Assembly (NCBI GenBank): GCA_965249005.1
Contig: CBDFLD010000021.1
Coordinates: 744,001 to 808,000 of the forward strand
Direction of reading: 5' to 3'
Source of the DNA: CBDFLD01 sp965249005
GTDB lineage: Bacteria; Acidobacteriota; UBA6911
Length of the DNA stretch: 64,000 nucleotides
This document shows, piece by piece, positions 53,442 to 61,573 of this stretch. Numbering within the stretch: the first letter of the stretch is position 1; each line of letters opens with the position of its first letter. Made by a program: the position numbers and the translations under genes. The notes below the pieces were generated by a model. That model was not told the origin of the DNA. It saw nothing but the letters and a program-made list of their open reading frames with translations, and ran no database searches.

Positions 53442-54740
53442 CTACCGTGATTGCTCCAGGACGAGCAGCAGCAGCGAAATCGCCGAAATCAGCCACATCA
53501 TAGGACGGACGTCCTGTTTACGGCCCACCACGACATACAGCAGAACGTGCGAGACGAACCCCCAGAGGATCCCTTGAGTGATGGAAGAAGTGAGCGGAAT
53601 GAGAATCAGGGTCAAGAACGCAGGAACGGCGTCTTCAAGCCTCTGAAAGGAAAGTCTAGAAACACTCCGAAACATGAGCAGTCCGACCAGGATCAGGACG
53701 GGGGCCGTGGCAAAGGGCGGCACCATGCCCGCGGCGGGACTCAAGAAGAGACACGGCAAGAAACACAGCGCCGTCACAACAGAGGTCAGTCCGGTTCGGC
53801 CTCCCACTTCGATTCCAGCGGAGCTCTCGATGTAGACGGTTCCGGAAGAAGTGCCGAGGAGCCCAGCACCCAGGGTGGCGATCGCGTCCACCATCAGTCC
53901 CTCCTTCAACCTTGGAGGATGTCCCTTTTCATCCGTCATGCCAGACGCCTGAGCTACCCCCACAAAGGTTGCCAGGGAATCAAAGAGGTCTGTGAAAAAC
54001 AAAGTGACAATCGCGGCAAAAAAGGAAGGCCGAAGGGCAGCCCAGATGTCGAGTTTCAGTAACGCGGTCGAGAAATCGGGCCAACCGATGAGCGACGGCG
54101 GTCGTTTTACGTAACCGAGCATCCCCGCCATTGCAGTGACGACGAAGATCCCGGCGATAAACGAGAGCGGGTTCTTCCTTCTCATCATCCAGATCATGAT
54201 GAGAAGGCCCAAGAGTGACAAAAGCGTCTGTGGGCCCAAATCCCCGAGCTTCAAGAATGTGGACTGGTCCGAGACTACCAGGCCCGCGTTTCTGAAACCG
54301 ATGAAAGTCAGGAGAAGTCCGATTCCCACTGCCGTTGCGGTTCGCAAAGCCGGTGGAATGGCATCGACGATCGCAACTCGGATGGAAGAGAGCGACAGCA
54401 GAACAAACAGTAGGCCAGCCCAAAAAACCATGCCGAGAGCCGTGGGCCACGGCACGTCGGATCCCAGAACAATGGTGTAGGCAAAAAATGCGTTGAGCCC
54501 CAGGCCAGGCGCGACGGCAAAGGGGACCCGCGCGTACAGTCCCATGAGCAGCGTGGCGAAAAAGGACAGCAAGACCGTGGCCGTGAGCACGCCACTGAAC
54601 GGCATCCCGGTACCTGAGGTAGCGAGAACAGAAGGATTGACCACCACGATATACGACATCGTAAAAAAGGTAGTCAGACCGGCGACAACCTCGGTTTTCG
54701 CTTCTTTGCGTCCAGGAAAGTGTCCGGCTCGCGAAGGCAA
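53442..54740 (-). CDS. NCS2-family nucleobase permease (AzgA-like)
   Basis: A purine-permease-type membrane protein with about twelve hydrophobic segments and the signatures VVAGLTTFFTMSYIVVVNP (start of the fold), GLGLNAFFAYTIV, and SSTGTVYIESSAGIEVGGRTGLTSV-like sequence that carries the conserved Glu. These fit the AzgA adenine/guanine/hypoxanthine importers. An upstream in-frame ATG at 54920 would add ~60 unlike residues. I prefer the TTG at 54740, five bases after GGGAGG, which gives 432 residues, a normal family length. It is probably a proton symporter in the inner membrane. It diverges from the F420 operon across ~270 bases. Confidence 0.8.
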   Translation of the reverse strand: MPSRAGHFPGRKEAKTEVVAGLTTFFTMSYIVVVNPSVLATSGTGMPFSGVLTATVLLSFFATLLMGLYARVPFAVAPGLGLNAFFAYTIVLGSDVPWPTALGMVFWAGLLFVLLSLSSIRVAIVDAIPPALRTATAVGIGLLLTFIGFRNAGLVVSDQSTFLKLGDLGPQTLLSLLGLLIMIWMMRRKNPLSFIAGIFVVTAMAGMLGYVKRPPSLIGWPDFSTALLKLDIWAALRPSFFAAIVTLFFTDLFDSLATFVGVAQASGMTDEKGHPPRLKEGLMVDAIATLGAGLLGTSSGTVYIESSAGIEVGGRTGLTSVVTALCFLPCLFLSPAAGMVPPFATAPVLILVGLLMFRSVSRLSFQRLEDAVPAFLTLILIPLTSSITQGILWGFVSHVLLYVVVGRKQDVRPMMWLISAISLLLLVLEQSR

Positions 54741-55011
54741 CCCTGCCTCCCATTGCACGCCCGAGTTTCCCCATCCGGGGCGGTCCCCGTGGATTGTGCA
54801 ACCCGGTTCGCGGTTGGTGAAGGCACAAGCATAGGGAGCCTCCAGGTCGGCTGCAAGAAGATTGCGGCCCTTGGGAGAAATGGGGGGGCCTCGTATTTCC
54901 CTTGAGGCGTTTGCCGTCAAATCCTATCCTCTTAGGCATCGAAGGCATAGGCGCATCTGGAGCACCGCTCGGGTACGGCTAGGGACCAAGGGATTCTTGG
55001 GAGGAGATATC

Positions 55012-55671
55012 GTGAGGATCGGCTTTCTGGGAGGCACCGGTATTGAGGGAAAAGGTCTGGCACTTCGGTTCGCACATTCCGGAGTCGCGGTCCTCATCGG
55101 TTCCCGGTTGGTCGAACGAGCTCGATCCGCTGCCGATGCTTATAACGCGCTTTTGGGCAAGGCCAGCATCGAGGGTGTCTCGAACCCGGAAATGTTGAAG
55201 AAAACCGATGTGGTCTTTTTGACCGTACCCTTCGACCAGGCCCCCTCGGCACTCGAGTCTGTTCGCGATCAGTTCGTCTCTGGTCAGATTCTCGTGGACG
55301 TCACGGTGCCGGTGCGCTTTCGAGGGGGTCGTCCCGAATACGTGGAGTCCGTAGAAAAGTCCAACGCCGAAAAACTCCGAAGCATGCTTCCCTCCTCCGT
55401 TGATCTGGTAGCGGCGTTCAAGACGCTTCCAGCCCACGTGTTGGCCGAGCTCGAGATTCCGCTTCACTGCGATATCTTTGTGTGCGGCGACTCGACCGAT
55501 GCCAAGCAAACCGTCATGGACCTGGTGAGACAACTCCCAGACGTGCGTCCCTTGGACGCTGGCCCGTTGGATGCGGCCCGGGCGCTGGAGCGCATGACCC
55601 TGCTGGCCATCTATTTGAACCGGCGATACCGGCGAAAGGGCTCCAGGTTTCGTGTGGAAGGCATCGACTGA
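55012..55671 (+). CDS. npdG: NADPH:F420 oxidoreductase
   Basis: The GTG start at 55012 has a strong GGGAGGAGAT just upstream. The protein is a ~219-residue Rossmann-fold enzyme with GFLGGTGIEGKGLALRFAHSG, SRLVERARSAADAYN, VFLTVPFDQAPSALE, DVTVPVRF and a C-terminal block ERMTLLAIYLNRRYRRKG. This is the pattern of F420-dependent NADP reductases (Fno/NpdG). It transfers hydride between NADPH and F420. The gene lies immediately upstream of cofD, cofC, cofE and an F420-type PPOX protein, so the cofactor is both made and kept reduced. This is strong support for F420 use in this organism. Confidence 0.9.
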   Translation: MRIGFLGGTGIEGKGLALRFAHSGVAVLIGSRLVERARSAADAYNALLGKASIEGVSNPEMLKKTDVVFLTVPFDQAPSALESVRDQFVSGQILVDVTVPVRFRGGRPEYVESVEKSNAEKLRSMLPSSVDLVAAFKTLPAHVLAELEIPLHCDIFVCGDSTDAKQTVMDLVRQLPDVRPLDAGPLDAARALERMTLLAIYLNRRYRRKGSRFRVEGID

Positions 55672-55673
55672 CA

Positions 55674-56627
55674 ATGGCCGCCCGGAAGATGAAGATCGTG
55701 GCATTGGCAGGCGGTGTGGGAGCTGCCCGGTTCCTCATGGGCCTGGTGCGTGTTGCCGAACCCGAGAACCTGACCGTCGTGGTCAACACCGGCGACGACT
55801 TCGAATGGATGGGGCTCACCGTTTGCCCGGACTTGGATACCGTAACGTACAGTTTGTCCGGCATTGCCAATGAAGAGCAGGGATGGGGAATTCAAGGGGA
55901 TACTGTCGGCTGTCTCGCGACGCTGGGAAAGCTCGGGGGTCCTTCCTGGTTTCGAGTCGGAGACCGCGACTTGGCGACACACCTGTTCCGGACGCAGGCA
56001 CTGCGTAACGGAGACGGCCTCGCGCGCGTAACAGACGAAATCCGAAAGCGGCTCGGCATATCGTCCAGATTGCTTCCGATGACGGAAGCGTCCGTAAGGA
56101 CTATGATTCATACCGAGGAAGGAGACCTGTCCTTCCAAGACTATTTCGTTCGGCTCCAGTGCAAACCTGAGGTTCGGGAGGTCGAATTCCGAGGGATCGA
56201 AGGGGCCCGCCCGGCTCCAGGAGTACTTTCCGCCATAGCAGAATGCGACATCATCCTCGTGTGTCCCAGCAACCCGTTTGTCAGTATCGAGCCGATCCTG
56301 GAGGTTGCAGGAATCCGCACCGCCCTGGTGCGGGAACGGGAGAAGGTAACGGCCGTTACCCCTATCGTGGCTGGCCGCGCACTCAAGGGACCGACTGCAA
56401 GAATGATGCTGGCCCGGGGGTTGGAGGTATCAGCCTCGAGCGTTGCTTCAATGTATTGCGACTTCCTATCTGGATTCATTTTGGATGAGAGGGATTCTGG
56501 GTTGGCCGACGAGATCTACCAGCTGGGCGTCGGTGTACAAACGGCCAATACCATCATGGACTCTGACGAATCGAGACTGGAGTTGGCGCGACGGACATTG
56601 CATTTCGTCGAAGGAAAACGGCAGTGA
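55674..56627 (+). CDS. cofD: 2-phospho-L-lactate transferase (F420 biosynthesis)
   Basis: The product shows the CofD/FbiA family motifs: KIVALAGGVGAARFLMGL (P-loop-like start), VVVNTGDDFEWMGLTVCPDLDTV, and LVCPSNPFVSIEPIL. The C-terminal block KGPTARMMLARGLEV is also present, and the ~317 residues match the family. It transfers the phospholactyl (or related) group to the deazaflavin Fo, forming F420-0 or dehydro-F420-0. The start at 55674 is two bases after the npdG stop. The gene ends with GTGA overlapping the next gene's GTG start. It is the second step of the pathway, and the first (CofG/CofH) is not in this window. Confidence 0.93.
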   Translation: MAARKMKIVALAGGVGAARFLMGLVRVAEPENLTVVVNTGDDFEWMGLTVCPDLDTVTYSLSGIANEEQGWGIQGDTVGCLATLGKLGGPSWFRVGDRDLATHLFRTQALRNGDGLARVTDEIRKRLGISSRLLPMTEASVRTMIHTEEGDLSFQDYFVRLQCKPEVREVEFRGIEGARPAPGVLSAIAECDIILVCPSNPFVSIEPILEVAGIRTALVREREKVTAVTPIVAGRALKGPTARMMLARGLEVSASSVASMYCDFLSGFILDERDSGLADEIYQLGVGVQTANTIMDSDESRLELARRTLHFVEGKRQ

Positions 56628-57301
56628 GTCCGCGATCGCAAACGGCCATTCTGGTGCCCGTGAAGGACCCAAGAGGCGCCAAACTGCGCTTGCACCCGCT
56701 CTTGCGGCCCCAAGAAAGAATCGCGCTGTCTCTGGCAATGCTGTCGGATCTGGTCGAGGCACTCCGGCCCGTTTTACAAACGGTCGACATATTCACGGCA
56801 ACGAACTCCTCCGAGGTAGCGGCACTGGCCCAAAAGGGCGGATGGCAAATCCTTCCCGAACCCCATCAAGTTTCCGAGAGCCACTCCGTCGACCGCGCTT
56901 CTCGCCAACTCTGCCGCCAAGGGGTCAAAGCGGTGTTGCGAATTCCTGGGGACGTGCCCCTGGTGAGACCGGAAGACATTCTTGGAATAGTGGAGGCACC
57001 CATGTCCGCGCCAGATGCGCTGCTCGTGCCGTCGCGGGACGGAAACGGTACCAACGCAATCTTGAGAACTCCCCCCGACCTCTTTCCATCCCGGTTCGGC
57101 CGCAACAGCTGGGTGCTCCATCAACAAGAAGCGAGCAGGGCGGGCGTGGAGTTCAAGATACAAAACCAGCCGCGGCTAGCTTTCGATATCGACGATATCC
57201 ATGACCTGCACGACTTCATGCAAATGCAGTCCGATACCTGCACGCAACGCTTGTTGCTTCGCTTTCGCGTCCAAGAGAGATTGAGAGCACATGCCTCGTA
57301 A
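56624..57301 (+). CDS. cofC: Phospholactate/phosphoenolpyruvate guanylyltransferase (F420 biosynthesis)
   Basis: A CofC/FbiD-type nucleotidyltransferase of 225 residues. Motifs include ILVPVKDPRGAKLRL at the N-terminus, IPGDVPLVRPEDI, the DGNGTNAILRTPP loop, SWVLHQQEA and LAFDIDDIHDLHDF. It activates 2-phospholactate, phosphoenolpyruvate or 3-phosphoglycerate with GTP to supply the CofD reaction. The preferred substrate differs between lineages and cannot be read here. The GTG start overlaps the cofD stop by four bases, and cofE starts before this gene ends, so the operon is tightly coupled. Confidence 0.92.
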   Translation: MSPRSQTAILVPVKDPRGAKLRLHPLLRPQERIALSLAMLSDLVEALRPVLQTVDIFTATNSSEVAALAQKGGWQILPEPHQVSESHSVDRASRQLCRQGVKAVLRIPGDVPLVRPEDILGIVEAPMSAPDALLVPSRDGNGTNAILRTPPDLFPSRFGRNSWVLHQQEASRAGVEFKIQNQPRLAFDIDDIHDLHDFMQMQSDTCTQRLLLRFRVQERLRAHAS

Positions 57302-58046
57302 AGACATTCGAATCTGGGGCCTCGAAACGATTCCCGAAGTGCAACCCGGAGATGACATTGCCGAGCTCATTCTCGATGCGCTCCCGCACGGTGGACGGAA
57401 GATACCGGATGGCACAATTTTCGTCATCGCGCAGAAAATTGTCAGTAAGGCCGAAGGACAGCTCCTCGACCTCGACACGATCACTCCCTCCGCTCGGGCA
57501 CGCCACTGGGCCGAAGAGTACGGCAAGGATGCTCGAGTCGTGGAGTTGGTTCTTCGGCAGGCAAAGAGAGTCGTTCGAATGGATCGCGGGGTCTTGATCG
57601 TCGAGACTCAACATGGCTTCATCTGTGCCAATGGTGGGGTAGACACGTCGAATACACCCCGCGGCACCGTCGCTCTTCTTCCCGAGGATTCCGACAAATC
57701 CGCTTCTCGCCTCAGGTCCAAGCTGGAAACCGCACTCGAGCTACAAATTGCCGTTATCATCTCAGACACCTTTGGAAGACCGTGGAGGCAAGGGCTGACC
57801 AACGTCGCACTCGGAGCTTCAGGTCTGCCCTCCCTGGTCGACTATCGGGGCCAAACCGATTCCCATGGCCGGATTCTGGAAGCCACCGTTCTCGCGGTTG
57901 CCGACGAGCTGGCCTCGGCGGCTGAGCTCGCAATGGGAAAAACCTTGCATATCCCGGTCGCCCTCATCGAAGGATTTCGTTATCATACGCGAGTCGGGAA
58001 AGGGCGTGATTTGCTCCGGCCGGCCGAAGAAGATCTGTTTCGATAA
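57291..58046 (+). CDS. cofE: Coenzyme F420-0:L-glutamate ligase
   Basis: The 251-residue protein resembles the CofE ligase domain: IWGLETIPEVQPGDDIAELI, GTIFVIAQKIVSKAEGQLLDL, the conserved IVETQHGFICANGGVDTSN and IISDTFGRPWRQGLTNVALG. It adds L-glutamate residues to F420-0, extending the tail. It lacks the C-terminal nitroreductase-like domain of mycobacterial FbiB, so it is the short archaeal-style CofE. It overlaps the cofC gene by 11 bases. Confidence 0.93.
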   Translation: MPRKDIRIWGLETIPEVQPGDDIAELILDALPHGGRKIPDGTIFVIAQKIVSKAEGQLLDLDTITPSARARHWAEEYGKDARVVELVLRQAKRVVRMDRGVLIVETQHGFICANGGVDTSNTPRGTVALLPEDSDKSASRLRSKLETALELQIAVIISDTFGRPWRQGLTNVALGASGLPSLVDYRGQTDSHGRILEATVLAVADELASAAELAMGKTLHIPVALIEGFRYHTRVGKGRDLLRPAEEDLFR

Positions 58047-58058
58047 GGAGAACCAACG

Positions 58059-58457
58059 ATGCCAAAGGGAATCACTGACAGTCACAGGGATCTGCTGCAG
58101 CAACCCGCGTTTGCGAATCTTGCTACCATCATGGCCGACGGGAGCCCTCAGGTAACACCTGTGTGTTTTGATTTCGACGGAACCCATGTGATCATCAACT
58201 CGGCCAAGGGTCGAGTCAAGGACCGGAACATGCGACAGAACCGGAAGGTCTCGCTGTCGATCATGGATCCCAAGAACCCATACCGGTACCTGGAGATCCG
58301 CGGCACCGTGGTGGAGATTACCGAAGACGGGGCGGACTCGCACATCGACAAACAGGCCAAACGATACTTGAACCTCGACAAGTATCCTTACCGCACTCCC
58401 GACGAAGTGCGAGTACTGTACAAAGTCCTCCCGGAACGTTCCAGCAGCATGGGGTAG
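58059..58457 (+). CDS. PPOX-class F420-dependent oxidoreductase
   Basis: A 132-residue split beta-barrel protein of the pyridoxamine-phosphate-oxidase-like type: FANLATIMADGSPQVTPVCFDFDG, VIINSAKGRVKDRNMRQNRKVSLSI, and PYRYLEIRGTVVEI. The motif set is that of F420-dependent (rather than FMN-dependent) PPOX enzymes. Members reduce diverse unsaturated or quinone-like compounds. It starts 12 bases after cofE with an AAGGAGA ribosome site, so it is part of the F420 operon. Its substrate is unknown. Confidence 0.88.
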   Translation: MPKGITDSHRDLLQQPAFANLATIMADGSPQVTPVCFDFDGTHVIINSAKGRVKDRNMRQNRKVSLSIMDPKNPYRYLEIRGTVVEITEDGADSHIDKQAKRYLNLDKYPYRTPDEVRVLYKVLPERSSSMG

Positions 58458-58594
58458 AAGCTGCTTACCGCTTTGCGCCTTGCGCTATCCGCTGAGCGCT
58501 ATTGATTCGACGATGGTTCGACAACTGAAGGCCGCCTAGCACGTCCGCCGGCGGTAGACGGTAAGCGCTAGACGGTAAGCGCTAAGCGCTAAGC
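58458..58594. repeat. Short tandem-repeat region after the F420 operon
   Basis: Repeats built from TAGACGGTAAGCGC and TAAGCGC lie at about 58553-58593, and related inverted bits (GCTTACCGC, TATCCGC) lie near 58464-58490. It forms the tail of the F420 operon and may be a degraded repeat family. No gene is seen here. Confidence 0.6.
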
Positions 58595-58645
58595 GGATCT
58601 TGGAAGCTAATGATTCCCGCCGGGAATCATTAGCTTCCAAGATCC
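58595..58645. repeat. 51-bp perfect hairpin overlapping the VWA gene end
   Basis: Perfect 24-bp arms at 58595-58618 and 58622-58645 flank a GCC loop, so the last codons of the VWA gene (MIPGGNH and its stop) lie in the stem. It separates the converging F420 operon and VWA gene and may end transcription from both. There is no T-run. Confidence 0.85.
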
Positions 58646-61573
58646 CATTTTTGCCATGTCACCGCCTCTACCCTGAAAGTCCTCGATAAAGAGCCGGGCC
58701 TCGAGGTGCCTTCCCAGCTGCACCGAGGTTCGAGTAAGCAGAACATAGAGCTCCAGCGGCGGCGTGGCGGTTCGATCCAAGACACGCCGGTAGGCTTGAT
58801 ACGCCGCCAAGATATTTTGCTGAGACTCGTGCGTGCGGCCGAGTTGCACGAGTAGATCGAGACTTTCAGAGTTCTGTTGGGTCATGAAATCGAGCACCTG
58901 AATGGCGGCGGCAGGCAAGCCCGCGGCTACCAATGCTCGCGCGAGCATTGGTCCGACGCTGGGATCACGGGGAACGAGAGTAAACGCCTTTTGAAGGCTT
59001 TCGGACGCTTCCAGCGCCTTTCCGAGCTCCAACTGTGCCACCCCAAGATTGAACCACAGAACCGCTTCACCGGAAAACCGCCGAACCAGCTTGCTGAGCA
59101 CGTGCTCCAGCTCAGGGACGTTGTTTTCCTTTCGGGCTACATTGGCCCGCTCGATCAACGCTTCCCAATCCTCGGCTGAAGCCTCGACCTGGGGCTTTTG
59201 TGTCGCGCTCGCCGGGCTGGCCCGATAGCTGGTCCGGGCACGGACCTTGTACCATGGTTTGGAGGTAGTCACCCGGATTCGGTGGACGCGTCCGTCCGTG
59301 GGCTGCCGAGAGAGGTATCCGAGGTAGTACAGGTGGCCCGAAGCCTTGGCCGCTTTGACCGCCACGCCCGCCAGATCATTTTCGTTGATCACGAAACGAC
59401 CGCCCGTCTCCTTGGCAAGCTGCAACAAGGGAGACTGGCGATCCGAGCGCCAGGAAGAAGCATACTGCAGCATCACGGAGCTCAGATGTGAGTTGGTCAC
59501 CAAAAAAGAACCCGTGGCCCGTATGCCAAGCATGGGCTCCGCCGACAGACCGCTCGCGTCATAACTATCGATGCGGATCCCCCGACTGTTGGCCAACTCT
59601 ACGAGATCTTCCAACGGCCGGCCCATGTCCGCCCGCATACTCGTCCGGCCGACGGAGAACCCGTTCGAAAAGAGCATGATGAGCTTGGGGTGATCCCTGG
59701 GTTCAGCCGCCGCCGCGTTGACGATGCTTCTCAGAGAATCGATCGTCCGAAAGACCATGTTCCGATTGAGGTTGACCAGCTCCACACTCTTACTCTGGAC
59801 CGCCTGCTCGATCATTTCCGGACTGATCAGCTCCTCGCCCTGGACGGAACCGAGCATATTCTCGTGCCGGAACCGCATCATGGACGCGTAGCGCAACTCC
59901 GCCAATTGGGTGGCCTGGGTATCCCTTCGTTCAACAAGGTATGCCTGATACACCGACATGAACTCGTTATCGTTCACTAGAGAGGGGGCGATTCGCGGAG
60001 TGGCCTTTCTGACTTGGGACACCATGGACTCGAGGTCGTCGTTGCTACCCACGTTCGAACTCGAACGACTGGTAAAATGAATCGAAACGGGCCGGATCGG
60101 ACTATGCACCTCGCGAAGGATTTGCTCCGCCGCCTGCTTCGCATGAAGGAAGGCCCCGGTTTCGGTCATGAGGTCATCTAGGACCACGTACACTCGGCCA
60201 AGGAGCAGACTCCTCGAGTCGGGAGACAAGGAGATCTTCTCGTCGCGGGGTGTGACGCTCTTGAGCGCCTCGTCCCTTAATTCGAGTACATTCTCGGTAC
60301 TCCAATCTTGGCGGAAGAAAGCCACCTTCTTGATGAGATCATTTTCGTAGATTCGAAAGTCCTTCTTTTTCAGGTCTTCCAGCTCCCTTCGCCGAGTGGA
60401 CTCGACCAAGACCGGAACTTCTACGAACTTGGCTTCCACTTTGTAGACCGGTCTTTTTTGTTGCCTTTTCTGCGAAGCACGCACTCTCGCTTGCACGGAT
60501 CGCGCTTTGGCCACCGAAGGAAGGGCGGCCATATCAACGCTCTTCATGGGACTCGGAGCCTGAAGTATTTCTTGCGCCGCTGCCGAGCTGGCTTGTTCTG
60601 CCGGTGCCGACGCCCCGTATAGAATATCCGGCACCGACCTTTTTGCGTCGGAATCCTCCATCATCAGGCCCTTGGCTCCGCCGGACCTCGCGTAGAAACC
60701 TTTTCGGCTATGGATCTTGTAGCGCTTGTTGGCAAGCTGGATCCGAATGTCGTGCCAGCGGCCATCGAACGGGACCCGAGTGTAGTAGTTCAGCACGTAT
60801 GCGGCGCGCAGTTCCTTCGACACTTCTGCAAAAGCATCGCGCAGCCGGCTCGGCTTGGAGACAAGGTACGTCTTTCCACTATTGATCTCGGCCAGCTTGC
60901 GCAGGACGCGCTTGAGGGCATCTCGTTGCAAGCCTGATCCAGCCCCGATCGTATAAATCGGGAACCCGTATCGGGCCGCCGCATTGAGCACAATGTTTAT
61001 CGACGAACTTTGGGCCGTATCCTCGCCATCGGAGAACACGACTATGGCCTTCCTTCCCTCTTTGCCCGCCAGGTGCTTCATGGCAAAGAGCAGGGCCTCA
61101 TAGAGCTTGGTCCCTCCGATCGCTTGTGCCTCACGGATCGCATCCACGATACCCGTCTTGCTATCGGTTATCTGCGGAAAGATCCGGACATCGGAATTGA
61201 AGGGAATGAGCGCGACCCGATCCTTGGAGCTCAGCGATTCGACGAAATCGATGGCGGCGGCCTGCGTCACAGGGAGCGCCTCGCGCATACTTCCGCTCGT
61301 GTCCAGAAGTAGCGCAACTCGGAGCGGCACCTCACCCGTGTCGAGGCGGGCCGGGCTCTTGCGGGCACCGTCCTCGAACAAACCAAAATCTGAGGCAGAG
61401 AGTCCGTCGACATGTCGAGACCCATTGGTGACAGTGAGATATATTTGTACGAGCTGGGATTGAATCCGGAAGGTCAGATCTTCTGGCACTTCTGCGGACA
61501 GAGATTGACCATGCGCATACGCCGGGAGATGCAGCAGAAGCGCAAGTGCCGTTGCCATTCCCATTCTATTCAT
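58607..61573 (-). CDS. Exported VWA-domain protein with degenerate second VWA and C-terminal TPRs
   Basis: The start at 61573 shares a base with the upstream stop (TGATG), so it is coupled. It gives MNRMGMATALALLLHLPAYAHG, a signal peptide. The first von Willebrand A domain has the MIDAS motif DTSGSM (Asp91). A second VWA-related domain begins near RIYENDLIKKVAFFRQDW, but its MIDAS site reads VVLDDLMTETG and is degenerate. The C-terminal ~200 residues hold TPR-like helices (VLWFNLGVAQLELGKAL, LLVQLGRTHESQQNI). The layout is that of acidobacterial VWFA-related proteins. It likely assembles a complex in the periplasm with the coupled gene product. Confidence 0.85.
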   Translation of the reverse strand: MNRMGMATALALLLHLPAYAHGQSLSAEVPEDLTFRIQSQLVQIYLTVTNGSRHVDGLSASDFGLFEDGARKSPARLDTGEVPLRVALLLDTSGSMREALPVTQAAAIDFVESLSSKDRVALIPFNSDVRIFPQITDSKTGIVDAIREAQAIGGTKLYEALLFAMKHLAGKEGRKAIVVFSDGEDTAQSSSINIVLNAAARYGFPIYTIGAGSGLQRDALKRVLRKLAEINSGKTYLVSKPSRLRDAFAEVSKELRAAYVLNYYTRVPFDGRWHDIRIQLANKRYKIHSRKGFYARSGGAKGLMMEDSDAKRSVPDILYGASAPAEQASSAAAQEILQAPSPMKSVDMAALPSVAKARSVQARVRASQKRQQKRPVYKVEAKFVEVPVLVESTRRRELEDLKKKDFRIYENDLIKKVAFFRQDWSTENVLELRDEALKSVTPRDEKISLSPDSRSLLLGRVYVVLDDLMTETGAFLHAKQAAEQILREVHSPIRPVSIHFTSRSSSNVGSNDDLESMVSQVRKATPRIAPSLVNDNEFMSVYQAYLVERRDTQATQLAELRYASMMRFRHENMLGSVQGEELISPEMIEQAVQSKSVELVNLNRNMVFRTIDSLRSIVNAAAAEPRDHPKLIMLFSNGFSVGRTSMRADMGRPLEDLVELANSRGIRIDSYDASGLSAEPMLGIRATGSFLVTNSHLSSVMLQYASSWRSDRQSPLLQLAKETGGRFVINENDLAGVAVKAAKASGHLYYLGYLSRQPTDGRVHRIRVTTSKPWYKVRARTSYRASPASATQKPQVEASAEDWEALIERANVARKENNVPELEHVLSKLVRRFSGEAVLWFNLGVAQLELGKALEASESLQKAFTLVPRDPSVGPMLARALVAAGLPAAAIQVLDFMTQQNSESLDLLVQLGRTHESQQNILAAYQAYRRVLDRTATPPLELYVLLTRTSVQLGRHLEARLFIEDFQGRGGDMAKMGSWKLMIPGGNH

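Noticed and set aside
55012..58457. Horizontal transfer of the F420 operon as a recent island
   Set aside because: I see no insertion sequence, tRNA or repeat at its borders, so recent transfer cannot be claimed.
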